The notes beneath the pieces were generated by a model, which searched no databases, was not told where the DNA came from, and saw only the letters and a program-made list of their open reading frames with translations. From Pelosinus baikalensis (lineage in GTDB: Bacteria > Bacillota > Negativicutes > DSM-13327): a stretch of 64,000 nucleotides of DNA. Where the stretch lies: NCBI RefSeq assembly GCF_020819555.1, contig NZ_JAJHJB010000022.1, positions 1 through 64,000 of the forward strand, read 5' to 3'. A program made the translations under genes and the position numbers. Positions 45,062-53,614 of this stretch are shown piece after piece; positions within the stretch are counted from its first letter, which is position 1, and every line of letters starts with the position of its first letter.

Positions 45062-45138
45062 TCTGGGAATTTGGCACTTGCTTTTTCTACTTTGGCAGTA
45101 TACTCTGCCACTTTTAATTTTAAGCTTTCATTATCCAT
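43492..45138 (-). CDS. mcmA1: methylmalonyl-CoA mutase, catalytic large subunit, copy 1
   Basis: The subunit carries out the succinyl-CoA/(R)-methylmalonyl-CoA rearrangement. The 548-residue product is the TIM-barrel substrate domain: TRGVQPTMYRGRFWTMRMYA, GGTGLSCAFDLPTQIGYDSD, ISISGYHIREAG and VHTQTAGSMLTAQQPDNN. The B12 domain is a separate gene. It is 15 bases after the CoA-transferase gene, consistent with one operon. From 43492 to at least 45061 it is identical to the copy at the right edge. Confidence 0.95.
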   Translation of the reverse strand: MDNESLKLKVAEYTAKVEKASAKFPERKNLEYNRLYTPLDLEGQDYEKDLGVPGSYPFTRGVQPTMYRGRFWTMRMYAGFSTAEESNKRYRYLLESGGTGLSCAFDLPTQIGYDSDDIISEGEVGKVGVAIDSLADMEILFDQIDLAKVSTSMTINAPASVLLAMYIAVAEKNGIGPEKLNGTIQNDILKEYAARGTYIFPPKPSMRLITNIFEYCSKNVPNWNTISISGYHIREAGSTAAQEIAFTIADGIAYCEAAIKAGLDVDAFAGRLSFFWNAHNNVLEEVAKFRASRRVWAKIMKERFGAKNPKSWMLRVHTQTAGSMLTAQQPDNNVVRVALQTAAAVMGGTQSLHTNSKDEALALPTEASVRVALRTQQIVAYESGLADVVDPLAGSYYVEAMTNQIEAEALKYIQKIDDIGGAVVAIEEGYIQREIQDSAYKWQKEVENNDRVIVGVNKFQIEEKPVEGLLRVDASVGELQKKKLADLRAKRDNAAVTAALAKLEAACGDDSVNLMPIILEAVKTYATLGEICGVMRKVFGEYQAHATL

Positions 45139-45153
45139 ACTAATAATCCTCCT

Positions 45154-46662
45154 TTACTGCTTCTTCATGGTGCCGGTCTCTATAAACCGGGTATGCCATG
45201 AAAGTGCTTCTGTTAAAATATGTGGTGTTTGTGCGTATTTGGTCGCTTTTTCGGCTCTTTCCAGATAATCCATCAGCATAGGCTTATAGTCCGGATGAGC
45301 ACAATTTTCTATAATTACCCGCGCCCGTTCTTTGGGACTAAGTCCACGGACGTCGGCCACACCCAATTCAGTTACAAATATATCAACATCATGTTCTGTA
45401 TGATCCACATGAGAAACCATCGGAACAATGGATGAAATGGCTCCATTTTTGGCAGTGGAGGTACTAAAGAAGCAGGTTAGATACGCATTACGAGCAAAAT
45501 CTCCTGAACCGCCTATACCATTCATCATTTTTGTACCCATGATATGGGTCGAATTCACATTTCCATAAATATCAAGCTCAATGGCTGTATTCATGGCAAT
45601 AACACCAATCCTTCTGGCAATTTCAGGACTATTTGCTATTTCCTGAGGACGCAGCATCATGATTTTACGATAGGTATCAATATTTTTGTAGAATCGTTCT
45701 AATCCAGCAGGAGATGGGGAGAACGAAGTACCAGAAGCAGATTTTAACTTGCCAGCATCCGCTAAATCCAACATTCCATCTTGAATGACTTCAGTGTAAA
45801 CTTCTAAATCTGTAAAATCAGATTCAGCAAAGCCGCTTACTACTGCATTGGCAACGGAACCTACACCCGATTGCAGCGGTAAGAGTCCTTTTGGCATGCG
45901 TCCAGCTTTTATATCTTTTTTCAAAAAGTCAATAAAAAGTGCGCTCATAGCTCTAGCATCATCATCAATGGCTGCTAAATCACGAACATCATCCCGAATA
46001 TCACATGGAACGATGTAGGTTATTTTATCAAGACCGCATGGAATATAATTGGTTCCAATACGATCATCGGCCTTAACAATCGGAATTGGCAGACGATGAG
46101 GAGGATCTAGTGGAATATATACATCATGCATTCCTTCTAAGGCTAAGGGCTGGCTTGTATTGACTTCCACTATCACAATGTCGGCACTTTGCACAAAGGA
46201 GGCAGAGTTGCCCATGGATGTGGTCGGTATAATATGTCCTTCTTCGGTAATGGCACACGCTTCAATAATCGCTACATCCACCTTACCACCTAAAAATCCA
46301 TATCGAGACATTTGAGCTGTGTGACTCAAATGTAAATCGCAGTATTTTACGCCACCTGAATTTAAGGATTTGCGAACCTCATTATTGGTCTGATAGGGTA
46401 ATCGTTTATTAATCCCATTTACAGCGGCTAACGCACCATCTAATTCTTTTCCTACGGATGCACCAGTCCAAAGGTTAATTTGGAAATGTTCTTTTTTGAT
46501 TCGTTCAGCTAATGCCAACGGTACGGCTTTTGGATAACCAGATGGCGTAAATCCACTGGTTCCGATGTTCATTCCAGGCTTAATAACTGTCGCTGCTTCT
46601 TCGGCGCTCACGATTTTGGCATGAAGCGCTTTATTACGCACACGATCTTTGATATCAATCAT
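45154..46662 (-). CDS. succinate/propionate CoA-transferase (acetyl-CoA hydrolase/transferase family)
   Basis: The enzyme likely moves CoA from propionyl-CoA (or acetyl-CoA) to succinate, so it closes the propionate cycle. The 502-residue protein has GTSGFTPSGYPKAVPLALAER near the N-terminus and HIMGTKMMNGIGGSGDFARN with the oxyanion loop in the C-terminal half, as in succinate CoA-transferases (Cat1 type). The start is 46662 with GGAGGA ten bases upstream; the ATG at 46680 lacks a site. It lies 30 bases after rex. Confidence 0.88.
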   Translation of the reverse strand: MIDIKDRVRNKALHAKIVSAEEAATVIKPGMNIGTSGFTPSGYPKAVPLALAERIKKEHFQINLWTGASVGKELDGALAAVNGINKRLPYQTNNEVRKSLNSGGVKYCDLHLSHTAQMSRYGFLGGKVDVAIIEACAITEEGHIIPTTSMGNSASFVQSADIVIVEVNTSQPLALEGMHDVYIPLDPPHRLPIPIVKADDRIGTNYIPCGLDKITYIVPCDIRDDVRDLAAIDDDARAMSALFIDFLKKDIKAGRMPKGLLPLQSGVGSVANAVVSGFAESDFTDLEVYTEVIQDGMLDLADAGKLKSASGTSFSPSPAGLERFYKNIDTYRKIMMLRPQEIANSPEIARRIGVIAMNTAIELDIYGNVNSTHIMGTKMMNGIGGSGDFARNAYLTCFFSTSTAKNGAISSIVPMVSHVDHTEHDVDIFVTELGVADVRGLSPKERARVIIENCAHPDYKPMLMDYLERAEKATKYAQTPHILTEALSWHTRFIETGTMKKQ

Positions 46663-46692
46663 TTTAACACTTTCCTCCATACATTTGAGTGA

Positions 46693-47343
46693 TTAATTTG
46701 TTGGTGTCTGGCGGGCTAAGTAAAAGGATAAGCTACTTAATCCTACTGACAAGTCTTCATTGATAACTCGAACAGCTTCAGGCACCTTAATTTTTCTCGG
46801 GGCAAAATTCCATATGCCCCGTACTCCAGCAGCAACTAATTGATCAGCTACTTCCTGAGCATACATTTCGGGCACGGCAATAATGCCAATGTGAATTGTC
46901 CTTTCCTCCATCACCTCTTTTAAGCGGTCTAAATGAAAGACCTCTGTACCTTTTATACATTGCCCAATTTTATTGGGATCAACATCAAACATAGCTACTA
47001 AATTGAAACCTAGCGAATCAAAATTACGGTAATTAGCCAATGCCCAGCCTAAGTGTCCTACACCCACCACAGCAATATGCCAATTGTAATCAAGTCCTAA
47101 GATTTCTCCTATATTGCGAATGAGTTCACTCACATAATAGCCAACACCCTTTTTACCAAATTGACCAAAAGAAGCTAAATCTTTACGAATTTGTTCCGGA
47201 GTCACTCCTAGACGTTGCCCCAGCTCCTCAGAAGAAATAATCTCCATACCTTCTTCCTGACTTAGCCTCAAGGTCCGAAAATACAATGGTAAACGATCTA
47301 TCGTAGCCTTGGAAATGGAAATTTTGTCTTTACTGTCTTTCAA
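46693..47343 (-). CDS. rex: redox-sensing repressor Rex
   Basis: Rex binds DNA when NAD+ is high and leaves it when NADH rises. The 216-residue protein has an N-terminal winged helix (SEELGQRLGVTPEQIRKDLA, FGQFGKKGVGYYV) and a Rossmann domain with GVGHLGWALANY (94-105). The C-terminal helix (SLSFYLARQ) swaps between subunits. It is the first gene of the propionate operon, so NADH would control the pathway that uses reducing power. Confidence 0.95.
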   Translation of the reverse strand: MKDSKDKISISKATIDRLPLYFRTLRLSQEEGMEIISSEELGQRLGVTPEQIRKDLASFGQFGKKGVGYYVSELIRNIGEILGLDYNWHIAVVGVGHLGWALANYRNFDSLGFNLVAMFDVDPNKIGQCIKGTEVFHLDRLKEVMEERTIHIGIIAVPEMYAQEVADQLVAAGVRGIWNFAPRKIKVPEAVRVINEDLSVGLSSLSFYLARQTPTN

Positions 47344-47420
47344 CCCAGAATCCTCCCTCGAATGTAAGTGGCGAATGAGCAGTTAACATTCTTTTCTCTA
47401 TTTTCTCTCATTTCTCTAGT

Positions 47421-47438
47421 ATGTACAATTTCTCACAT
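47421..47438. promoter_or_regulatory. Rex-operator-like palindrome upstream of rex
   Basis: ATGTACAATTTCTCACAT is an 18-base imperfect palindrome, with halves ATGTAC and TCACAT separated by six bases, similar to the TTGTGAN6TCACAA Rex consensus. It lies about 80 bases before the rex start. One half is poor, so it is a weak candidate for autoregulation. Confidence 0.35.
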
Positions 47439-47605
47439 AAACTAAAAAATCCTGCCTCTTATTAAGATATTATTTTATTTTTATTTAAATTTTTTAATTA
47501 TTTTCAACATATTCTTACTTCTTATGCCAAAAATACATTTTAACTCCTTCTATTCTATGTAATATGCAATTAACGCATAAACCGCATTCTTAAAGGCTTT
47601 GTTTC

Positions 47606-47643
47606 CCTTGATAGCAAAAATAGAGCACAATGGCTCTATTTTT
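47606..47643 (-). terminator. terminator after the O-antigen-ligase-like gene
   Basis: The RNA stem AAAAATAGAGC / GCTCTATTTTT (47643-47616) with a six-base loop lies 12 bases after the stop. The stem itself supplies the U-rich end. Confidence 0.75.
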
Positions 47644-47654
47644 TGTAACAATAC

Positions 47655-48917
47655 CTATATTACTTTTTTCAATCGATAATTCTGATCTTGCCGCTGAGAA
47701 TTTTGCTGCCACACTACTACAATGAGTGCATTCAGCAACCAAAACAACATGGATAGCTGTATATTAAACATTACATAATCCGTAAATCCATTTACAATCA
47801 GACCAAATATCGCTCCCACAATTCCTAACATAATTCCGGATGACCATCGAATAGACTCTCTTACTGAAGATAAGGCTAAACGCAAGTGTCCACACATGAT
47901 CGTTAAGAAAGTAATCAAACCTGGAATACCAATTTCAGCAGCAATATTTAAATACATATTATGAGCATGAAAAATCTTAGTATTCGGATTATTTATGAAA
48001 AAATCATAGTCGGGATATACCATCCAATAGGCTCCCCAACCAATGCCTAGAAATGGCTTATTCACAATCATAGCGATTGTGCTTTCCCATAGAGCCAGCC
48101 GCAGCGTTGATGAAGTATCGGTAGGATTCATAATTGACATAAGTCGCTCTAGTAATGCATCATGAGCAAAAAATGCAATAACAGGCAATAACAACAGTAG
48201 CCAAAATACTTTACGATTGCACAACATACCATACATAGCCACAATGGCTAATACACTAAGCCAGGCACCTCGCGAATAGGTAAGAAGTAAACATCCCCCA
48301 AACATGATTACTAACACAGAATATACTATTTTATACTTATTCTCCTGCGCTTTATATCCCATACCTGAAGCAATCGCCATCATGGTAACTAAAAACCCAG
48401 CCAACAAATTAGGATTTTCCAGAGTAGAAAAAATTCGCATCTTTAGATCTGGAAACTGCTCTCCATCTACCCACTCAAGAGCTGAGAGGGTAGCCCCAAA
48501 AAAATATTGATAAAAGCCATACATAGCAACCACTACCGCTGATGCTAACATACTCCATATAAGCCGCTTTACTTGACTGCTAGAACGCATATTATTGACA
48601 ACCAAATAGTAAAGTAATAGGTATCGTCCCATTAAGTTGTAATAGTTATAAAAACTAAAGTCTCTATCAGGAGATGCCAAAATAGAAGCAGCTGATAATA
48701 GAACTAACAAGGCTATACCAGCATCGAAGGGGGTCGCCTTAAAATCCAGTTTTTGTAGAACTATGATCTTTCCCAGCCATAATAAAGCACCCAGACCTAG
48801 AAAGATACTGCTCCATTTGAGGGACAATGGCAAAAAAAAGGTCACCGCCAGTATGCAGTGCTCAATCAAATATTCTAAAAAATACTGAGTATGGGTAGTT
48901 CTATATGTTATATACAT
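47655..48917 (-). CDS. O-antigen ligase/polymerase-like membrane protein (Wzy_C family)
   Basis: The 420-residue protein has about ten to twelve membrane segments and a large outer loop with GWGAYWMVYPDY and HNMYLNIAAEIGIPGL, the conserved part of the Wzy_C/WaaL family. Such proteins join polysaccharide to lipid A or polymerise repeat units. It lies alone between rex and folC, away from the glycan locus, so its substrate is not clear. GGGTG lies six bases before the ATG. Confidence 0.8.
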   Translation of the reverse strand: MYITYRTTHTQYFLEYLIEHCILAVTFFLPLSLKWSSIFLGLGALLWLGKIIVLQKLDFKATPFDAGIALLVLLSAASILASPDRDFSFYNYYNLMGRYLLLYYLVVNNMRSSSQVKRLIWSMLASAVVVAMYGFYQYFFGATLSALEWVDGEQFPDLKMRIFSTLENPNLLAGFLVTMMAIASGMGYKAQENKYKIVYSVLVIMFGGCLLLTYSRGAWLSVLAIVAMYGMLCNRKVFWLLLLLPVIAFFAHDALLERLMSIMNPTDTSSTLRLALWESTIAMIVNKPFLGIGWGAYWMVYPDYDFFINNPNTKIFHAHNMYLNIAAEIGIPGLITFLTIMCGHLRLALSSVRESIRWSSGIMLGIVGAIFGLIVNGFTDYVMFNIQLSMLFWLLNALIVVVWQQNSQRQDQNYRLKKVI

Positions 48918-49030
48918 AAATTCACCCGTCTAATAGCACTTACCATTTAGTATTTTCTACGTACTCATACTATTTAGTAACTGCCAAATTCAATACCATT
49001 TTTAATTATAGCTAAGAAAGAGTCATTTGT

Positions 49031-50314
49031 CTAGCTACATATTATTTTTCGAACGGCACCAATTAGATATAAGGAACCCGCAACACAGAGAATATCTTCT
49101 TCACCGGCTAATAATTTGGCACGTTTTACCCCCTCCTCAATTGAAGAGGCGACTTCTACATGTTCAGCCTTTATTTCCCGGGCAACTATTTCTGGTTTTC
49201 CTGCTCTTTCAGACATAGGGGCCACAACGACTACTTTATCTTGCGATCGTATTAATGTCGTAACCATAGTCTTCACATCTTTATCTTGTAAAATTCCTAA
49301 CAAGAAAACTATTTTTTTCCCTTTACAAAATCGATCTAAATTTTCCCGCAGTGCTCTTATTCCATCAGGATTATGTGCACCATCAATAATCACAGTAGGT
49401 CTTCCAGGCATTACCTCAAACCGTCCAGGCCATCGTACTGTTAGTAGTCCCTTTTCGATTGCAGATAGATCAATACGTTTTTCATTTTTTCCCAGAACCA
49501 TTGCAGTCATAACTGCTACTGCACAATTATCGACTTGATGTCCACCCAGAAGATTAACAAGAAAGGGAACTGCTTTTCTTTCGGTTCCAACCGCTACCAC
49601 TATTCTTTGACATTCCCCTTCCATTTCAAGAAATGTTGCTGAAAAATCTTCTCTGTATACGTAACAAGTCGCTGCGCTTTTTTGTGAGATATTTTTTATA
49701 ACATCTAAAGCTTCTCCTTGGGCACCTGTAATCACCGGGACATTTTTTTTAATAATTCCTGATTTATGATGGGCAATTTCCCTTACGGTGTTGCCACATT
49801 TATCTGTATGGTCCAAAGTAACGTTGGTAATCACTGATATTTCAGGCATAATCACATTAGTTGAATCTAAAAGCCCGCCCAAACCAACTTCAATGACAGC
49901 ATACTCCACGCCGCAGGCTGCAAAATAATAAAACGCAGCTGCCGTTAGCACTTCAAATTCAGTCGGATGACCTAATTCTTGTGCTACTATTTTACCCATA
50001 AATCTACTTGTATACGCAATAGCCTCTCCAAATTCATCAGGAGCAATTTCTTTTCCATTCACAATCATACGTTCTGTATACGCAGATAAATGCGGCGATG
50101 TATACATACCTGTGTTTATTCCTGAAGCCCTTAGAATGGATGCTAACATTGCTGTCGTTGATCCTTTGCCATTAGTACCTGCTACATGAATGGTTTTAAA
50201 TTTTCTTTCAGGATGGTCCATTAATTCTAATAGTTTTTCAATTCTAGCTAAACCTAAATTAATTCCAAACTTAGTTAGATTAGCTAAATAGGTTAGGGAT
50301 TCTTCATATGTCAT
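49031..50314 (-). CDS. folC: folylpolyglutamate synthase/dihydrofolate synthase
   Basis: The enzyme adds glutamate to folate. The 427-residue protein has the ATP loop GTNGKGST (46-53), MYTSPHLSAYTERM, and the Mg/substrate region with EVGLGGLLDSTNV, VTLDHTDKCG and DGAHNPDGIRAL. The start at 50314 has GGAAGGTG about six bases upstream. It follows valS by 177 bases, with repeat copy 4 in that gap, so the two may still share a transcript. Confidence 0.94.
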   Translation of the reverse strand: MTYEESLTYLANLTKFGINLGLARIEKLLELMDHPERKFKTIHVAGTNGKGSTTAMLASILRASGINTGMYTSPHLSAYTERMIVNGKEIAPDEFGEAIAYTSRFMGKIVAQELGHPTEFEVLTAAAFYYFAACGVEYAVIEVGLGGLLDSTNVIMPEISVITNVTLDHTDKCGNTVREIAHHKSGIIKKNVPVITGAQGEALDVIKNISQKSAATCYVYREDFSATFLEMEGECQRIVVAVGTERKAVPFLVNLLGGHQVDNCAVAVMTAMVLGKNEKRIDLSAIEKGLLTVRWPGRFEVMPGRPTVIIDGAHNPDGIRALRENLDRFCKGKKIVFLLGILQDKDVKTMVTTLIRSQDKVVVVAPMSERAGKPEIVAREIKAEHVEVASSIEEGVKRAKLLAGEEDILCVAGSLYLIGAVRKIICS

Positions 50315-50363
50315 TGTTTTCACACCTTCCGAAATAAACTGACAAAGTAGAGAAAAATAATGG

Positions 50364-50455
50364 AACCACAAAAGTACAAAGGACACAAAGGAAACTATAA
50401 TTAACTCTACATACCTACTTTATATGCCTTATATCGACACTTACCTTTGTGGTTC
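50364..50455. repeat. dispersed CACAAAG palindromic repeat, copy 4
   Basis: AACCACAAAAGTACAAAGGACACAAAGG on the left is matched by ACCTTTGTGGTTC on the right across an A/T-rich centre. It lies between folC and valS. Confidence 0.75.
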
Positions 50456-50491
50456 ACAAATCATACCACTATATTTATTACCTTATACTCT

Positions 50492-53170
50492 CTACAGCGT
50501 AGCCAAATAAGCCAAGCGTTCCCGAATTGCTGTTTGCTTTTCTTGATACTCTTCTGCTTTTGCTTTTTCTTTTGCAATCACTTCTGCTGGAGCCTTCGCT
50601 ACAAAACCTTCATTGGAAAGCTTTCCATCAATACGAGCAATTTCTTTCCCTAATGTTGTTAATTCTTTATTTAATCGAAGAGATTCTTTTTCTATATCAA
50701 TTAAACCTTTTAATGGCAGGTAAATTTCCACACCACTCACTACTGCAGTCATCGCATTATCTGGTTTGGCGTCATCGGCTCCTAACAATTGGACCGACTC
50801 TGCTGAAGCCAGAGTTTTTATATACTGTAAATTACTTGCAAACACCTGCTGAAATTCACTAGCTGTAATTTGCAAAATAACTTCACTCTTTTTCCCTGGT
50901 GGCACGTTCACTTCCGCTCTCATATTACGAATTGACTTAATGGTTTCCATCATTATAACCATCTGTTGTTCCGTATCTTCATTAATGAGTGTTGCTGAAC
51001 TGTCAGTAGGCCAATCAGCTACCATGATGCTCTGTCCGTCATGAGGCAAGTGCTGCCAAATACTTTCTGTAATAAATGGCATAAATGGATGCAATAGTTT
51101 TAACGTATTTTCTAATACATACCATAAGACATACTGAGCAGTATTCCGAGCCTCGACTGCTTCCTTGTTGTACAATCTGGCTTTTGCCATTTCAATGTAC
51201 CAGTCGCAATATTCATTCCAAATAAATTCATATAACAGACGAGCTGCTTCTCCTAATTCAAAGCGTTCTAAATTACGAGTTACCTCACTCACCGTCTTAG
51301 CGCAACGACTTAAGATCCATTTATCTGCTAATGTAAAATAATCCTCCTTCTTGGCTGTGGCACCATAACTTGCTAATTGTTCCACAGTGGTTACATCTTC
51401 TAAATTCATCAATACAAAGCGAGATGCATTCCAAAGCTTATTGGCAAAATTACGACTAGACTCTACCCGCTCCCAATAAAAACGCATATCATTTCCCGGC
51501 GTATTACCAGTCACTAATGTAAAACGCAGAGTATCTGCACCATTTTTGTCAATAACCTCTAGTGGATCAATCCCATTTCCTAAGGATTTACTCATTTTAC
51601 GTCCTTGTGAGTCACGCACCAAACCATGAATAAATACATGTTTAAAAGGAATTTCCTTCTTAAATTCTAAACCCATCATAATCATTCTGGCTACCCAGAA
51701 GAAAATAATATCATAACCAGTTACCAGTACACTTGTAGGATAAAACTGCTCTAATTCTTCTGTATCTTCTGGCCATCCCATGGTAGAAAAAGGCCATAAG
51801 CCGGAACTAAACCAAGTATCTAATACATCCTCATCTTGTTCTATACGATGACTACCACATTTAGGGCATGCAGTAACTGCTTCACGGGCTACAATGGTTT
51901 CACCACATTCACAATACCAAGCTGGAATACGATGTCCCCACCAAAGCTGGCGAGAAATACACCAATCCCGAATATTCTCCATCCAATTAATATAGGTTTT
52001 AGTAAATCGTTCAGGCACAAACTGAATGGCACCTGTTGTCACAGCCTCAATCGCTGGTTCTGCTAATGACTGAATTTTAACAAACCACTGCTTAGATACT
52101 AATGGTTCTACAACAGTAGTACAACGCTGACAATGCCCTACAGCATGCATATGGTCATCCACTTTTACCAAAGAGCCTATTTCATCTAAGTCAGCAACCA
52201 ATATTTTACGACACTCATAACGATCCAGCCCTGCATATTTACCAGTATCCGCTGCCATTGTACCATCGTTAGCAATTACAACGATTTGGGGTAAATTATG
52301 ACGCAGCCCCATTTCAAAATCATTCGGATCATGAGCAGGCGTAATCTTAACAGCACCTGTACCAAAAGCAGGATCTACATATTCATCTGCAATAACTGGA
52401 ATCAGTCGTCCTACTAAAGGCAATACTAATTGTTTCCCAATTAAATCACGATAACGAGCATCTTCTGGATTCACAGCTACTGCTGTATCACCCAACATGG
52501 TTTCTGGCCGAGTCGTAGCCACCGTCACATATTCCCCTTGGCTTCCCTTTACCAGATAACGAACATGATATAAATTCCCTGGTTTTTCTTCATGTTCTAC
52601 TTCAATATCGCTAAGTGCAGTATTACAACGAGGACACCAATTGGTAATGCGGTTGCCCTGATAAATAAGTCCCTTCTCGTATAATGAGACAAAAACCTCA
52701 CGCACTGCTTCAGAGCAGCCTTCATCCATGGTAAAGCGCTCTCTTTGCCAATCACAAGAAGCACCTAAACTTTTTAATTGTTTAATAATCCGATCCCCAT
52801 ACTGCTCTTTCCATTCCCAAACTTTTTCGATAAACTTCTCACGCCCCAGATCGTGGCGAGAGCTGCCTTCTTTAACCAACATTTCTTCTACTTTTATTTG
52901 CGTAGCAATACCAGCATGGTCGGTTCCTGGCATCCACAAGGTATTGTAGCCTTGCATACGGCGAAAACGAATTAGAATGTCCTGCAAGGCATTGTCTAAA
53001 GCATGGCCCATATGTAACTGCCCAGTTACATTAGGCGGGGGAATCACAATGCTAAAAGGTTTTTTGTCCTTATTTACTTCCTCATGAAAGAAACCATTAT
53101 CTTCCCAATATTTATACCACTTTTCTTCCACTGCCTGTGGGTCATACACAGTTGGAATATTCTTTTCCAT
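50492..53170 (-). CDS. valS: valyl-tRNA synthetase
   Basis: This class I synthetase charges tRNA-Val. The 892-residue protein has the HIGH-type motif HMGH (53-56) in NVTGQLHMGHALDN and KMSKS at about 525 in GRKMSKSLGNG. The editing domain lies between (about 190-350), a Zn-type Cys pair in WCPRCNTALSDIE is present, the anticodon-binding helices follow at about 640-750, and a C-terminal coiled coil ends the protein. Expression is controlled by a T-box leader at 53245-53495. Confidence 0.97.
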   Translation of the reverse strand: MEKNIPTVYDPQAVEEKWYKYWEDNGFFHEEVNKDKKPFSIVIPPPNVTGQLHMGHALDNALQDILIRFRRMQGYNTLWMPGTDHAGIATQIKVEEMLVKEGSSRHDLGREKFIEKVWEWKEQYGDRIIKQLKSLGASCDWQRERFTMDEGCSEAVREVFVSLYEKGLIYQGNRITNWCPRCNTALSDIEVEHEEKPGNLYHVRYLVKGSQGEYVTVATTRPETMLGDTAVAVNPEDARYRDLIGKQLVLPLVGRLIPVIADEYVDPAFGTGAVKITPAHDPNDFEMGLRHNLPQIVVIANDGTMAADTGKYAGLDRYECRKILVADLDEIGSLVKVDDHMHAVGHCQRCTTVVEPLVSKQWFVKIQSLAEPAIEAVTTGAIQFVPERFTKTYINWMENIRDWCISRQLWWGHRIPAWYCECGETIVAREAVTACPKCGSHRIEQDEDVLDTWFSSGLWPFSTMGWPEDTEELEQFYPTSVLVTGYDIIFFWVARMIMMGLEFKKEIPFKHVFIHGLVRDSQGRKMSKSLGNGIDPLEVIDKNGADTLRFTLVTGNTPGNDMRFYWERVESSRNFANKLWNASRFVLMNLEDVTTVEQLASYGATAKKEDYFTLADKWILSRCAKTVSEVTRNLERFELGEAARLLYEFIWNEYCDWYIEMAKARLYNKEAVEARNTAQYVLWYVLENTLKLLHPFMPFITESIWQHLPHDGQSIMVADWPTDSSATLINEDTEQQMVIMMETIKSIRNMRAEVNVPPGKKSEVILQITASEFQQVFASNLQYIKTLASAESVQLLGADDAKPDNAMTAVVSGVEIYLPLKGLIDIEKESLRLNKELTTLGKEIARIDGKLSNEGFVAKAPAEVIAKEKAKAEEYQEKQTAIRERLAYLATL

Positions 53171-53211
53171 CTAGAGATCCTCCTACCATTTTAATATTTA
53201 GGCGTCCTTTT

Positions 53212-53243
53212 AACCACAGAAGCACTAAAAACACTGAAAAAAT
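53212..53243. repeat. dispersed repeat, copy 5 (single arm)
   Basis: AACCACAGAAGCACTAAAAACACTG carries the same word pattern but only one arm. It lies between the valS start and its T-box terminator, so it would be inside the mRNA leader of valS. Confidence 0.5.
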
Positions 53244-53244
53244 A

Positions 53245-53495
53245 GAAAAGCTCTTTCATCCTAAAAGGACGAAAGAGCATACTTTCGTGGTACCACCTTG
53301 TTTCTTTGAGATAACTCTACTCTTTAGAATCACTCAAACTCCGACGCCATAACGGGGCATACCGACTGCACCTACTATCAGTTCAATGCAATAGCTCCAG
53401 GACTACCTTCCGCTATCCCACTTCCGAGAGATCTTTCAGCCACGGATCTCCTCTCTATACGGCGGCAATAACGTACTCCTTCCTATCATAGCCTC
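53245..53495 (-). promoter_or_regulatory. T-box riboswitch of valS
   Basis: The RNA contains AAGGTGGTACCACG (53299-53286), the T-box that pairs with uncharged tRNA. It is followed by the competing terminator with stem GCTCTTTCGTCC / GGATGAAAGAGC (53278-53250) and a U-run (TTTTCTATTTTTT). Stem I structures lie upstream (to about 53490). Context gives tRNA-Val as ligand; I could not place the specifier codon with confidence. Uncharged tRNA would favour readthrough into valS. Confidence 0.9.
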
Positions 53496-53513
53496 TAAAA
53501 ATATATACTATAT

Positions 53514-53543
53514 ACTATACCCATAGTATATAGTATTTGTCAA
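53514..53543 (-). promoter_or_regulatory. promoter of the valS T-box transcript
   Basis: On the minus strand TTGACA (53543-53538) and TATAGT (53519-53514) stand 18 bases apart, and the T-box begins within about 20 bases. The flanking AT-rich stretch contains repeated TATAGTATATAGTAT. Confidence 0.75.
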
Positions 53544-53614
53544 GAATACATACAAGATTCTATACTCTAGAAAATAAATATCTAGTCAATTAGCAGCTTA
53601 TCTCATGCCTATAG

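Larger units (their letters stand above)
47344..47654. other. 311-base gap with rex regulatory region and ligase terminator
   Basis: This non-coding stretch holds a Rex-operator-like imperfect palindrome at 47421-47438, AT-rich sequence where the rex promoter must lie (no clear -35/-10), and the terminator of the ligase-like gene. No coding frame is visible. Confidence 0.5.

Noticed and set aside
53137..53352. 71-residue plus-strand frame at the valS leader
   Set aside because: It is antisense to the T-box and valS start, without a ribosome site.
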